A DNA stretch of 64,000 bases, taken from positions 310,001-374,000 of the forward strand of contig NZ_FOTW01000005.1 in assembly GCF_900114705.1 (NCBI RefSeq). Reading direction: 5' to 3'. The stretch is from Rugamonas rubra. GTDB lineage: Bacteria > Pseudomonadota > Gammaproteobacteria > Burkholderiales > Burkholderiaceae_D. Under the pieces are notes generated by a model, which had not been told where the DNA came from, did not search any database, and was given only the letters and a program-made list of their open reading frames with translations. A program made the position numbers and the translations under genes. Positions 8,664 through 21,240 of the stretch are shown in pieces. Position 1 is the stretch's first letter; every line of letters starts with the position of its first letter.

Positions 8664-11600
8664 TCATGCCGCTTGCTCACCATGGATCATGGCCAGCGTG
8701 ATCGATTGTTTCAGCCAGTCCGCCAGCGGACCGTACAGCGCCAGCGCCACGTCGGCCCACTCCTCCTCGCCGGACAGGGCGGCGAAGTCCGGCCACAGGC
8801 GGGCCAGGCACAGGTCCTCGCTCTCGCCGCTCAGTTCGAAGCCGCCGTCGTACACGGCGCGCGGATCGCCGTCCTGGGCCAGCGCCAGCGCCGTCTTGCA
8901 GGCGGTGGGCAGCGGCCGGTTCATGCCGTCGCGCCAGATCGCCACCAGGTCGGCCAGCACCGCCAGCGCGGCGTCGCGCGCCAGCGGCTGCATGGTGACG
9001 ATGGCGTCGCGCGCCACCAACATGCCGGTGACGGGCATGCCGGCGGCGGCGGCGGCCAGCTGGCGCAGCCACATGGCGATCAACTTGTCGCCGCGCGGCT
9101 GGCCGTTCTTGTCGGCCACCTTGGACGACATCTGCATCAGCCACACCGTCTCGTGGCCGTCGCTGCGCAGCTGGTCGACCCAGTCCTCCAGCAGCACGCC
9201 GCCGAACTCCAGGCTGACCGCCAGCTTGGGCGCCGCGTGGGGATAGCTGGCGCGCAGCGTCAGCCAGGCGCTGCGCACCGGCACCAGCGCCTCGACCAGG
9301 TCGTGCTGCCACTGCTGGCCGATCAGGCCGATCGGCAGCAGGCCCTCGCGCGCCAGCCGCCCGGCACGCTCGCTCAGCTTGTCGTAGACCTGCTCCAGCG
9401 CCTCCGGCGTGGCGGAGTCGTCGAGCATGGTGTCCTCCAGCAGATAGCGCTCCAGCGCGTTGAGCGCGAACGGCTCCTCGTCCTCGCCGACCAGGGCGAC
9501 GTCGCCGAACATCACGCCGAGGCGCTGGCGGAAGAAGTAGCGCACCGGCTGGCGCAGGAAGTTGGCCAGGTTGAGCAGCTTGAGGCGGAAGGCGGCGTCG
9601 ATCTCGTAGGGCGGCAGGCCGGCCGTCAGCGCCGGCGCAGCCTCGTCGAACTGCGCGTCGAACTGCGCGTCGGACGGCGCGTCCGCCAGCGCCCCGGCGC
9701 CGCCCTGCCCCGCCTCGGCGTGGGCGGCACGCCACTCGCGGGCATAGGTGAGCAGGCCGCCGGCCTCGAAGTAGCGCCGGCTGAAGGGCTGCAGCGCGTG
9801 TTCGGTGGTGCGCGCGTGCAGGTCGAGCTGCCAGCCGGCCGTCAAATAGTCGCGCAGCTGCGACACCAGCACCGACGGCGGCTGCTCGCTGTTGTCGCGC
9901 ACGTTGCGGCCGACCCAGCTGATGTAGAGCTTGTCGCGCGCCGCCAGCAGGGCCTCGAGCATCAGGTAGCGGTCGTCGTCGCGGCGCGAGCGGTCGCCCG
10001 GCCGCGCCATGCCCGGCTGCGCCAGCAGGTCGAAGTCGGCCTTGGGCGCGCGGCGCGGGAAGTCGCCGTCGTTCATGCCGAGCAGGCAGACCACGCGGAA
10101 CGGCACGGCGCGCATCGGCATCAGGGTGCAGAAGGTCACGCCGCCGGAAACGAACTGGTGGTTCAGGGTCGGCTCGTCGAGCGCGCCCAGCCAGGCCTCG
10201 CGCAGCACCGCCAGCGGCACCGCCTCGTCGAACTGGGCGAACTCGCAGGTGTCGAGCCAGCTGTTGAGCGAATCGTCGAGCTGGCCCAGGGTCAGCCGGT
10301 CGCCCTCCTCGCCCGCCTTGAAGAAGGCCGCCAGCAGCGCGCGCGCCTGCACACCCCACTCGGCCGGCGAACGTGGCTGGGCCAGCAGCGCGCGCCAGTG
10401 CAGCAGCGCCTCGACCAACTGGGCCAGCGAGCCGGCCAGCGCGGCGTCCAGGCCGCCCACCTCGGCATACGGCTCGATGCCGGCGAAGCTGGCGCCGCCG
10501 CCGCTGGCGTAGCCGAGCAGCATGCGCCGCACGCCGAAGATCCAGGCGTTCTGCTCGCCCGCCGGCCCCAAGCCCAGGCCGCTGCGGTGCGCCTGGTCCA
10601 GGCCCCAGCGCACGCCGGCGCCCTCGATCCATTGGCCCAGCGTGGCCAGCTCGTCCTGCGCCAGGCCGAAGCGGGCCGCCAGCGCCGGCACGTCGAGCAG
10701 GTCGCGCACCTCGCTTTGGCGGCAGCGCTGCTGCGGCAGGCGCAGCAGCCACTCCAGCGCCACCAGCAGCGGATTGACGCTGCGGTCCTTGACGTCGGCG
10801 ATCTCGAAGGGGATGTAGCGCGGATCGCTGCGCTTGTGCTGGGCGAACACGGCGTGGATCGCCGCCGAGAAGGTGTCGATGTCGGGCACCATCACCACCA
10901 CGTCGCGCGGCCGCAGCGGCCCGGCCTCGCCGTCCGCCGGCGCGGCGAACATCGCCAGCAGCTGGTCGTGCAGCACCTCGACCTCGCGCTGCACGCTATG
11001 GGTGACGTGGAATTCGATCGAGCGGTCGGCGTCGTCCGGCGCCACGGCCGGATGCTCGCTCAGCGGCAGCAGGTCGCGCACGGCGGCCTGCACCTGGCCC
11101 AGCAGGTGCCCGCCCTGGTCGGCGCTGAACAGGTCCAGGCGCAGATTGTCGGCGCGGCCGGCGGCCGCCGCCGCCTCGTCGAACTCGTCGAGCATGCGGA
11201 TGAAGTCGCGCCCCTGCCGGCCCCAGCTGGCCAACAGCGGATGGCTGTGGGCGTGCAGCTCCTCCAGCGGGATCTGGCCCAGGTCCTGGCCCTGGCGCAG
11301 CTGCTGGCGGCGGTGCGCCGAGCGCAGCAGCTCGCGGCCCTCGATGATGTCGCCCCAATAGAACTGGCAGGGGTTGGGCACCGCCAGCACCACCTGGCAG
11401 TGCGCCGCCAGCGCCGACAGGGCCTGCAAACTCTGGAACGGCAGCGCCGACACGCCGAACAGCACGATGCGGCGCGGCAGCCGGCCGGCCGGCGCCACGC
11501 CCGCCTCGATGGCCTGGACGAATTCGGTGTGCACGCTGGCGCGGCCCAGCTCGCGGTACTGCGGCGGCACGTCGGCGATCACGGCGCGCCACAACTGGCC

Positions 11601-12140
11601 CTGCCAGCGCTGCTCCGGCGCCAGCGGCGCCACCTCGCCGCGCGCGCTGCGCAGCTGGTCGCGTCCCTCGGCCCAGTCGCTCAGCCAGTCGGCGCGGTAG
11701 ACCTGGTACTGGTCGAACAAGTCGGCCAGGCGCTCGGCCAGCTGCAGGCGGCGCTCGGCGTCGCCGTCGGCGAGGAAGTGGCGTAGCGGCGCGAACACCT
11801 CGTCGGCCAGCAGCGCCGGCAGCAAGCGCATCAAGCGCCAGGTCAGCGGCGACTTGTCGAAGGCCGAGCGCACCGGCACACGCTCGCGGCCCAGCATGCC
11901 GCGATAGGTGTCCCACAAAAAGCGCGCCGGCAGCGCCACGCGGGTGGCGGCGCAGACCCGCATGTCCTCGGCCAGCGCGATCTTCAGCCACTCGGCCACG
12001 CCGTTCGACTGCACCAGGAAGATGTCGGACTCCAGCGGGGCTAGCGGATGGTTGCGCAGCCACTGGAACACGGCGGCGCGCAGCTGCTCCATCTGATTGC
12101 CGTGCAAAATGAGCAGACCGGGGGTGACGCTGGTGGGCAT
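8664..12140 (-). CDS. recC: Exodeoxyribonuclease V subunit RecC
   Basis: The Chi-recognition subunit of RecBCD, 1158 residues from the chosen start. The N terminus GLLILHGNQMEQL and FLVQSNGVAEWL are typical of RecC; further family stretches are RFLWDTYR, HVTHSVQREVEVLHDQL, PFEIADV and VCLLGMNDGDFPRR. I chose ATG 12140 because the family starts just before the LxxxHGN motif and GGAAG lies upstream; the reading frame stays open to 12179. It is the first gene of the operon, in the order recC-recB-recD, without the ptrA gene found between recC and recB in enterobacteria. Confidence 0.96.
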   Translation of the reverse strand: MPTSVTPGLLILHGNQMEQLRAAVFQWLRNHPLAPLESDIFLVQSNGVAEWLKIALAEDMRVCAATRVALPARFLWDTYRGMLGRERVPVRSAFDKSPLTWRLMRLLPALLADEVFAPLRHFLADGDAERRLQLAERLADLFDQYQVYRADWLSDWAEGRDQLRSARGEVAPLAPEQRWQGQLWRAVIADVPPQYRELGRASVHTEFVQAIEAGVAPAGRLPRRIVLFGVSALPFQSLQALSALAAHCQVVLAVPNPCQFYWGDIIEGRELLRSAHRRQQLRQGQDLGQIPLEELHAHSHPLLASWGRQGRDFIRMLDEFDEAAAAAGRADNLRLDLFSADQGGHLLGQVQAAVRDLLPLSEHPAVAPDDADRSIEFHVTHSVQREVEVLHDQLLAMFAAPADGEAGPLRPRDVVVMVPDIDTFSAAIHAVFAQHKRSDPRYIPFEIADVKDRSVNPLLVALEWLLRLPQQRCRQSEVRDLLDVPALAARFGLAQDELATLGQWIEGAGVRWGLDQAHRSGLGLGPAGEQNAWIFGVRRMLLGYASGGGASFAGIEPYAEVGGLDAALAGSLAQLVEALLHWRALLAQPRSPAEWGVQARALLAAFFKAGEEGDRLTLGQLDDSLNSWLDTCEFAQFDEAVPLAVLREAWLGALDEPTLNHQFVSGGVTFCTLMPMRAVPFRVVCLLGMNDGDFPRRAPKADFDLLAQPGMARPGDRSRRDDDRYLMLEALLAARDKLYISWVGRNVRDNSEQPPSVLVSQLRDYLTAGWQLDLHARTTEHALQPFSRRYFEAGGLLTYAREWRAAHAEAGQGGAGALADAPSDAQFDAQFDEAAPALTAGLPPYEIDAAFRLKLLNLANFLRQPVRYFFRQRLGVMFGDVALVGEDEEPFALNALERYLLEDTMLDDSATPEALEQVYDKLSERAGRLAREGLLPIGLIGQQWQHDLVEALVPVRSAWLTLRASYPHAAPKLAVSLEFGGVLLEDWVDQLRSDGHETVWLMQMSSKVADKNGQPRGDKLIAMWLRQLAAAAAGMPVTGMLVARDAIVTMQPLARDAALAVLADLVAIWRDGMNRPLPTACKTALALAQDGDPRAVYDGGFELSGESEDLCLARLWPDFAALSGEEEWADVALALYGPLADWLKQSITLAMIHGEQAA

Positions 12141-12466
12141 GGGCTTCCGTGGGCTAGACAAGCGGCAACAGCGCCGCATTGAGAGCTGGCATTATCGCCG
12201 CTGCCGGGTGGAATCGCCTATCGGCAGGGGGAATTTTTTTCTCAATCTGGCGTGCCGCCGCCATGTCGGGATTGCCGGTAAACATGCAGAAAACCGGCCG
12301 ATGCCGCCGACTTGTGCGCTCAGATGGGAAAATGGCATTTAAATTTCACTTTAAGCAACAATGTGATTGCGCTTATGAAAAATACGCCGTAATATATTTG
12401 CAATATTTCATCGCCGGAAACCGTTCCAGTCTGTCCACCACACTGCAGAAAGCGAGTGCATCAGTC
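12141..12466. other. Divergent AT-rich promoter region
   Basis: The gap between recC (leftward) and the small secreted protein (rightward) is markedly AT-rich from about 12335 to 12415, unlike its surroundings. It contains the promoter at 12367-12395 and no gene. Confidence 0.55.
12367..12395 (+). promoter_or_regulatory. Sigma-70-type promoter
   Basis: TTGCGC (12367-12372) and TAATAT (12390-12395) are separated by 17 bp in an AT-rich patch and point to the secreted protein gene at 12467. Confidence 0.5.
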
Positions 12467-12853
12467 ATGACTTCCTCCACCGTCCACGGCGCCTGCGCCG
12501 TACTGCTGGCCCTGGCCGCGTTCGGCGTCCAGGCCAGTCCGAACCTGCGCTATGTTGTTTCTCTGCAGGAGGGCAACGGGCCCGCGAAGAACTACGGTTT
12601 GGAGGTGCCGGCGGGCACGGCGGCCAGCATCAACGCCGACGGTCTGACACTCGACGTCGCCGCGCCGTCCGCCGAGCATCCCGGCAAGTCGCTGATCCGC
12701 CTGCAGCAGACCAGGGAGGGGCTGACCAAGACCCTGCACCTGGCCAGCATCAGCCGGCCGGCCGACTCGCAGGTGCGCATCGCCTACCTGGTGTGCGCCG
12801 ACGGCGTGGTCTTCTTGTCGCCGGCACCGGCCCAGCCGCCGTCCTGCAAGTAG
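12467..12853 (+). CDS. Small secreted protein of unknown function
   Basis: I do not recognise this 128-residue protein. It starts with a clear Sec signal peptide (hydrophobic stretch ending FGVQA-S near residue 22). The mature domain begins LRYVVSLQEGNGP and is rich in short beta-prone segments; it has two cysteines, one in LVCADGV and one at the penultimate position, which could form a disulfide. The frame is open for 96 codons upstream, but only the ATG at 12467 places a signal peptide at the N terminus, and AGAAAGCGAG lies just upstream. Codon use matches the chromosome. It stands alone between recC and the histidine kinase. Confidence 0.7.
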   Translation: MTSSTVHGACAVLLALAAFGVQASPNLRYVVSLQEGNGPAKNYGLEVPAGTAASINADGLTLDVAAPSAEHPGKSLIRLQQTREGLTKTLHLASISRPADSQVRIAYLVCADGVVFLSPAPAQPPSCK

Positions 12854-12955
12854 GCCGGCGCCACCTTGGCGGCCAGGCCAGCTTTGCGGCAGCATCCCGC
12901 GCCACCCGCTCCGCCGCGTTTCCCTGAAAATTTCCCCGCCCGCCGCCTGATATGT

Positions 12956-16078
<3,123 letters not shown>

Positions 16079-16289
16079 CGCCCGCCACTTTTCATCGAGA
16101 AGGAACCGGCCCGGCCGGACGGCGGCCGCCGGCCAGGGAGAGGTTCGAAATTTGCATCACAGCAGCATACTATCAATGCCGCCGCCGAACCACGTTTACC
16201 TGACAAAACGGCAGCCGGGTCCGCCTCCCCCGTGGCGGAACCATGGCGCCGCCGCGCCACTCTAAAGATGAGTGAATGGGGAGGATGGC

Positions 16290-16355
16290 ATGCATACCTA
16301 CCCGGACCATGTCTACTATGCCAAGGCGGCCCAGGACGACGGCACGCAGCGTTGA
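16290..16355 (+). CDS. Possible 21-residue small protein
   Basis: A short frame beginning MHTYPDHVYYAKAAQ and ending with TGA at 16353-16355. It is preceded by GGGAGG at ideal spacing before ATG 16290, the best ribosome-binding site in this gap. The peptide is rich in Tyr, Asp and Lys, with no membrane segment. Nothing else supports it, and I cannot assess conservation. Confidence 0.25.
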   Translation: MHTYPDHVYYAKAAQDDGTQR

Positions 16356-16441
16356 GCGCAATCGCCGGCGCCGACCGGGTTGCCCCCGGCTTGTCTCCAG
16401 CCAGGGTCAGCGGCCGGGGGCAGCAGCCGGGGTCAGAGCAG

Positions 16442-16469
16442 CCGGGGTCAGTGCCGACATTCGGACACG
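16442..16469. repeat. Solo copy of the 28-bp dispersed element
   Basis: Identical over 28 bp to each arm of the inverted repeat at 2579-2679, here without a second arm. It is preceded by two shorter GGGGTCAG/AGGGTCAG units from about 16403. Confidence 0.8.
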
Positions 16470-16507
16470 GCCTCAACCATAGCCCCGGCTAGGCCTTGGG
16501 CCCGGGC

Positions 16508-17131
16508 CTAGCCGGCCGCCGCGCTCGGCCGCGCCGCGATGCGGTCGCGCCAGGCCTGCAGATGCTCCATGCCCTCGGCGCCGGGACGGAACTTCATCAG
16601 GCCACGGGCGAACTCGAGCGCGCAGAAGGCGGTGATGTCGGCGATGGTGAAGCGGGCGCCGGCGATGTACTCCTGCCCGGCCAGCGTCTGGTCCAGCCAG
16701 CGCGCCGTCTCGCGCATCTTGTCGGCCTGGCTGTTGCCGAACTCGGCGAACTGCGGCTGTTCCAGCGGCGCCAGCGCCGGATGGGCGTGGCGTATCCAGT
16801 TGGCCGCGCCCAGCAGCAGGTGCAGCTCGACACGGCGGTCGGCCATCTCGATGAAGGCGCGCTCCTCATAGCCCTCGCCCATCAGGTTCGGCTCCGGCGC
16901 GTAGCCCTCCAGCCAGGTGCAGATGGCGCGCGTCTCGCACAGCACGCGGCCGTCGTCGAGCTCCAGCGCCGGCACCCGCGCCAGCGGATTCTTGGCGAGG
17001 AACTCCGGCCGCTTGTGCTCGCCCTGCATGATGTCGACCTGGACCAGTTCGACGCCCTCGATGCCCTTCTCGGCCATGAACATGGCGACCCGGCGCGGAT
17101 TGGGCGCGCGGGCGGTGGTGTAGAGCTTCAT
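16508..17131 (-). CDS. Glutathione S-transferase
   Basis: A 207-residue cytosolic GST that would conjugate or reduce substrates with glutathione. The thioredoxin-fold N-terminal domain starts MKLYTTARAPNPRRVAMF and contains the glutathione-site loop NPLARVPALELDDG followed by ETRAIC. The helical C-terminal domain has FTIADITAFCALEFAR, the N-capping box motif of the GST fold. Start: ATG 17131, one nucleotide after the TGA of the upstream GST, with AGCGGGAGTCTGAG in front; the open frame further upstream is only the neighbour's antisense reading. The two GST genes form a coupled pair. Substrate unknown. Confidence 0.88.
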   Translation of the reverse strand: MKLYTTARAPNPRRVAMFMAEKGIEGVELVQVDIMQGEHKRPEFLAKNPLARVPALELDDGRVLCETRAICTWLEGYAPEPNLMGEGYEERAFIEMADRRVELHLLLGAANWIRHAHPALAPLEQPQFAEFGNSQADKMRETARWLDQTLAGQEYIAGARFTIADITAFCALEFARGLMKFRPGAEGMEHLQAWRDRIAARPSAAAG

Positions 17132-17132
17132 C

Positions 17133-17840
17133 TCAGACTCCCGCTTGGGTGGATTGGCCGGTCTCCAGCATCTTGCGCGCCTCGGCGGCGAACTGCTGGG
17201 CTTTTTCCTCGCTGGCGTTGCGGTCCAGCTGCGACGGCGGCAGCAGGATGCCGCGCTGCACCGCCGGCCGCGCCGCGATGGCGTCGACCCAGCGCTGCAG
17301 GTGCGGCAGGCCGTCCAGGTTGACGCCCGACCAGTTGTGCGTGCGCACCCAGGCCCAGTTGGCGATGTCGGCGATCGAATAGTCGCCGGCCAGGAACTCG
17401 TGTTCCCGCAGGCGGCCGTCGAGCACGCGGAACAGGCGCTTGCTCTCGCCCTGGTAGCGGTCGATGGCGCCCTGCAGTTTTTCCGGGAAGTAGCGGAAGA
17501 ACACATTGGCCTGGCCCATCATCGGACCGACCCCGCCCATCTGGAACATCAGCCACTGCAGCACCTGCGAGCGGCCCTTGGCGTCGGCGGGCATCAGCTG
17601 CCCGGTCTTCTCGGCCAGATAGATCAGAATGGCGCCCGACTCGAAGACGGCGAAGTTGTCGGCGGCGCGGTCGACGATGGCCGGAATGCGGCCGTTCGGA
17701 TTGATCGCCAGGAACCACGGCTCCTTTTGCTCGTTCTTCGACAGCTCCAGCGCGTGCAGCGTGTAGGGCAGCGCCAGCTCTTCCAGCGCGATGGAAATCT
17801 TGTGGCCGTTCGGCGTGGCCGCCGTGTACAAATCGATCAT
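17133..17840 (-). CDS. Glutathione S-transferase (YfcG/YghU-like)
   Basis: A 235-residue GST-family protein. The N terminus [20 protein letters not shown], the loop [12 protein letters not shown] and [15 protein letters not shown] are typical of the bacterial nu-class/YfcG group, which has disulfide-bond reductase activity with glutathione. The C-terminal domain carries [17 protein letters not shown]. An AAGG ribosome-binding site precedes ATG 17840. It leads a two-gene unit with the second GST at 16508. The YfcG-type activity is inferred from the motif NPNGRIPA and from length. Confidence 0.88.
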   Translation of the reverse strand: MIDLYTAATPNGHKISIALEELALPYTLHALELSKNEQKEPWFLAINPNGRIPAIVDRAADNFAVFESGAILIYLAEKTGQLMPADAKGRSQVLQWLMFQMGGVGPMMGQANVFFRYFPEKLQGAIDRYQGESKRLFRVLDGRLREHEFLAGDYSIADIANWAWVRTHNWSGVNLDGLPHLQRWVDAIAARPAVQRGILLPPSQLDRNASEEKAQQFAAEARKMLETGQSTQAGV

Positions 17841-17960
17841 GGTCTGCCTTTCGTTGTTTTTTGGCTCGTTCGGGCGCGGCGCGCACGCCGGCGGACTTCG
17901 ATCATAGCCGCATTTTCCGCCGTTTGCTTGGGCCAGGGGGATGCAAGGAAGATTGCTTGG

Positions 17961-17989
17961 TTGACAAGGGGCGCGACTGCCCTTAGATT
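17961..17989 (+). promoter_or_regulatory. Consensus-like sigma-70 promoter of the M1 aminopeptidase
   Basis: TTGACA (17961-17966), a 17-bp spacer and TAGATT (17984-17989) sit about 95 bp before the aminopeptidase start. The -35 box is a perfect consensus. Confidence 0.75.
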
Positions 17990-18085
17990 GCTACACGCAA
18001 GACGCCGGACACCCTCCGGCGTCGGCCTGGTAGCACGCATCAACGTCACACCACCGCCACTCTACCTCTACAAGAAGGACACCGC

Positions 18086-20755
18086 ATGCAACGCAAATTG
18101 ATTTCGGCCGCCGTATTGGCGCTCATCGGCCTGAGCGCCGTCCCCGCCCACGTCGGCGCGGCCGCCGCCAAGCCCGCCGCGCCGGCCAAGGCCGCGCTCG
18201 CCAAAGGCCAGACCACCACCCAATTGCCGCGCAACGCAGTGCCCAGCCACTACGCCGTCTCGCTGACGCCGAACGCCGCCGCCGCCACCTTCGACGCCAG
18301 CGTCACCATCGCGCTGGAAGTCAAGCAGCGCGGCGACACGCTGACCCTGAACGCGGCCGAGCTGGCCTTCAGCAGCGCCGCCATCAGCGCCGGCCCCGGC
18401 CAGCCCCTGCAACAGGCCGCCGCCATCAACGTCGACGACAAGAACGAAACGGCCAGCTTCCGCTTCGCCCAGCCGCTGGCGCCCGGCAAGTACCAGCTCA
18501 AACTGGTCTACAGCGGCAAGATCGGCACGCAGACCAGCGGCCTATTCTCGCTCGACTACGACAGCGCCCAGGGCAAGCAACGCGCCCTCTACACCCAATT
18601 CGAGAACTCCGACGCGCGCCGCGTCATCCCCTCGTGGGACGAGCCCGACTACAAGGCCACCTTCGCGCTGGAGGCCGTCGTGCCGCAGCAGTTGATGGCC
18701 TTGTCGAACATGCCGATCGCCGCCAGCAGCGAGCTGGGCGACGGCCGCAAGCGCGTGCAGTTCGCCACCACGCCGAAGATGTCGACCTATCTGCTGTTCT
18801 TCGGCCTGGGCGACTTCGAGCGCGCCAGCGCCGTCGAGCAAGGCGTCGAGCTGGGCGTGGTGACCAAGCGCGGCGCGCTGGGCCAGGCCCAGTTCGCCCT
18901 CGACTCCTCGCGCGCCGTGCTGCGCGAGTACAACGACTACTTCGGCGTCAAGTATCCGCTGCCCAAGCTGGACAACATCGCCGCCCCCGGCCGCAGCCCC
19001 TTCTTCGGTGCGATGGAAAACTGGGGCGCCATCTTCACCTTCGAGCACGTGATGCTGCTCGACCCGAGCATCTCCACGCAAAGCGACAAGCAAGCCTCCT
19101 TCCTAGTGGCCGCCCACGAGATGGCCCACCAGTGGTTCGGCGACCTGGTCACCATGCGCTGGTGGGACGACCTCTGGCTCAACGAGGGCTTCGCCTCGTG
19201 GATGGAGAACCGCACCATGAGCCGCCTGCATCCCGAATGGAACACCGCGCTCGGCGCCATCGGCAGCCGCGAGGGCGCCATGGAGCGCGACGCGCTGGTC
19301 ACCACCCACCCCGTGGTGCAGCACATCGACACCGTCGAGCAGGCCAGCCAGGCCTTCGACGCCATCACCTACTCGAAGGGCGAGGCGGTGATCCGCATGC
19401 TGGAGAACTACGTCGGCGAAAACGCCTGGCGCGAAGGCGTGCGCGCCTACATGCAGGCGCACAAGTACGGCAACACCGTCTCCGACGACCTGTGGAAGCA
19501 GGTCGAGAAGGCCGCCCGCCTGCCGGTGCGCGCCATCGCCCACGACTTCACGCTGCAACCGGGCGTGCCGCTGATCCGCGTCGCCGACCCCGTCTGCCGC
19601 AACGGCAACACCCAGTTGAGCCTGACCCAGGGCGAGTTCAGCAAGGATCTGCCGAACAAGCAGGCGCTGTCCTGGCGCGTGCCGGTGGTGGCGCAAACCA
19701 TCGGCGGCAAGCCGGCGCGCACCGTCGTCAGCGGCGGCAAGGCCAGCCTGAGCGTGCCGGGCTGCGGCCCAGTGCTGGTCAACGCCGGCCAAGCCGGCTA
19801 CTACCGCACCGTCTACGCGCCCAAGGCCTTCGCCGCGCTGGCCGGCGGCTTCGACCAACTGGCACCGATCGACCAACTGGGCCTGATGGCCGACAGCTGG
19901 TCGCTCAGCATGGCCGGCCTGCAACCGGCCTCCAACTTCCTCGACCTGGCCAAGGCCACCTCGCTGGCGGCCGATCCCCAGGTGTGGGGCAAGATCGTCG
20001 AGGTGTTCCACTCCCTGGACCGTTCCTACGAGGCGCAGCCGGAGCGACGCCAGCGCTTCGCCAAGTTCGCCATCGCCCGCCTGACGCCGCTGCTGGCCCA
20101 CATCGGCTGGGAAGCCAAGGCCGGCGAGGCCACCTCGATCATCAACCTGCGTGAAGAGCTGATCGAAACGCTGGGCGACCTGGGCGACCCGCTCGTCATC
20201 GCCGAGGCGCGCCGCCGCTACGCCGACCAAAGCGCCCTGCCGACGGCCTTGCGCCGCACCGTGCTCACCGTGGTGGCGCGCCACGCCGACGCCGCCACCT
20301 GGGACGCCCTGCACGCCGCCGCCCAGGCCGAGAAGACGCCGCTGGTCAAGGCCGAGCTGTACGGCCTGCTGGCCGCCGCCGCCGACCCGGCGCAGGCCAA
20401 GCGCGCGCTGCAACTGGCCATCGGCGCCGAACCGGACGCCACCACCGGCCCGGGCATGATCAGCCGCGTCGCCAACCGCCATCCGGACCTGGCCTTCGAC
20501 TTCGCGCTGGCCAACCAGGCCGAGCTGAACAAGCGCGTCGACGCCAACTCGCGCAGCCGCTACTTCCCCGGCCTGGGCAAGAGTTCGGCCGACCCGGCGA
20601 TGATCGCCAAGCTCAAGGCCTACGCCGACGCCAACCTGAGCGCCAGCGCGCGCGGCGACACCAAGAGCGCCATCGCCGGCATCGAGTACCGCATCAAGGT
20701 GCGCAGCGAGCGCCTGCCGGAAATCGACGCCTGGCTGGCCGCCCAGCCGCGCTAA
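18086..20755 (+). CDS. M1-family metallo-aminopeptidase (secreted)
   Basis: An 889-residue zinc aminopeptidase of family M1 that removes N-terminal residues from peptides. The substrate-binding GAMENWG motif is near residue 308; the zinc site HEMAHQWFGDL starts at His344 with the third ligand Glu in LNEGFASWME. A C-terminal ERAP1-like helical domain covers roughly residues 540-880. Unlike cytosolic PepN it has a signal peptide (VPAHVGAAAA, residues about 1-30) and an Ala/Lys-rich linker, so it acts in the periplasm or outside the cell. ATG 18086 is preceded by AAGAAGGA. It is monocistronic, with a strong promoter at 17961. Confidence 0.93.
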   Translation: MQRKLISAAVLALIGLSAVPAHVGAAAAKPAAPAKAALAKGQTTTQLPRNAVPSHYAVSLTPNAAAATFDASVTIALEVKQRGDTLTLNAAELAFSSAAISAGPGQPLQQAAAINVDDKNETASFRFAQPLAPGKYQLKLVYSGKIGTQTSGLFSLDYDSAQGKQRALYTQFENSDARRVIPSWDEPDYKATFALEAVVPQQLMALSNMPIAASSELGDGRKRVQFATTPKMSTYLLFFGLGDFERASAVEQGVELGVVTKRGALGQAQFALDSSRAVLREYNDYFGVKYPLPKLDNIAAPGRSPFFGAMENWGAIFTFEHVMLLDPSISTQSDKQASFLVAAHEMAHQWFGDLVTMRWWDDLWLNEGFASWMENRTMSRLHPEWNTALGAIGSREGAMERDALVTTHPVVQHIDTVEQASQAFDAITYSKGEAVIRMLENYVGENAWREGVRAYMQAHKYGNTVSDDLWKQVEKAARLPVRAIAHDFTLQPGVPLIRVADPVCRNGNTQLSLTQGEFSKDLPNKQALSWRVPVVAQTIGGKPARTVVSGGKASLSVPGCGPVLVNAGQAGYYRTVYAPKAFAALAGGFDQLAPIDQLGLMADSWSLSMAGLQPASNFLDLAKATSLAADPQVWGKIVEVFHSLDRSYEAQPERRQRFAKFAIARLTPLLAHIGWEAKAGEATSIINLREELIETLGDLGDPLVIAEARRRYADQSALPTALRRTVLTVVARHADAATWDALHAAAQAEKTPLVKAELYGLLAAAADPAQAKRALQLAIGAEPDATTGPGMISRVANRHPDLAFDFALANQAELNKRVDANSRSRYFPGLGKSSADPAMIAKLKAYADANLSASARGDTKSAIAGIEYRIKVRSERLPEIDAWLAAQPR

Positions 20756-20768
20756 GCCGGCGCGGCGG

Positions 20769-20800
20769 ACCGAAGACGCCGTGCCGGCGCCTTCGGTTTG
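20769..20800 (+). terminator. Probable terminator of the aminopeptidase gene
   Basis: A hairpin ACCGAAG.CGCC/GGCG.CTTCGGT (20769-20780 with 20786-20797, one mismatch) is followed by a short TTTG. It marks the end of normal GC-rich chromosome before the AT-rich insert. Confidence 0.5.
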
Positions 20801-21240
20801 CGCTTCAGCAGGGGGGGGCCGCAGCCACATCAGCGGAACAATTAGAAATCCGTTGGGACCATGCTCGACTTACTGCTCGCCAGTCTATGCTCAGCTCTCA
20901 AATAGGGCCATAGGAAAAGTTTTGACCATTTCCACTTGTGCGCTTAGTATGTGTGCATTCCTAGCGGGAAAGTTAGGTGCGACTTTATCGTTACTTATGT
21001 TAGGTCTCGGTACTACTGATTCATTTGTGAGCTTTTTAATAAAACATGAGCATTCCTTTGGGGAATTTAAAATCCTAGGTCTCTGTTTTTTCGCCAATCA
21101 AATATGTAAAACATAATATTAAATCAGCAACAATACGTAATTGTCTGATTCTGCCCATTAAGAAATCAAAACAAATATACGCATAAGAATTGTAAATCGG
21201 TGCAACAATTATGTGCTTTTTGAGTAGGCCTATAAAATAC
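20798..21240. other. Left flank of the AT-rich insert
   Basis: GC content falls sharply from about 20830. A short plus-strand frame (about 20880-21116) encodes a hydrophobic stretch (VLTISTCALSMCAFL), but it has no credible start and I do not call it a gene. The segment contains the promoter at 20922-20950 and otherwise reads as a long leader to the nucleotidyltransferase gene. No tRNA or obvious attachment site was seen. Confidence 0.5.
20922..20950 (+). promoter_or_regulatory. Candidate promoter of the AT-rich gene cluster
   Basis: TTGACC (20922-20927), a 17-bp spacer and TAGTAT (20945-20950). It would give a leader of about 280 nt before the nucleotidyltransferase gene. Confidence 0.4.

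Larger units (their letters stand above)
16079..16507. other. Intergenic region with repeat sequence
   Basis: This 430-bp gap separates two minus-strand genes. It holds a possible 21-codon ORF (16290-16355), three GGGGTCAG-type units ending in the 28-bp element at 16442-16469, and a perfect 11-bp inverted repeat (16485-16495 with 16505-16515, CCGGCTAGGCC). The inverted repeat covers the stop codon of the downstream glutathione transferase but has no T tract. Confidence 0.6.

Noticed and set aside
20781..21116. Plus-strand frame with a hydrophobic stretch before the nucleotidyltransferase gene
   Set aside because: Its nominal start lies inside the aminopeptidase terminator, the frame crosses a composition boundary, and no ribosome site supports an internal start.
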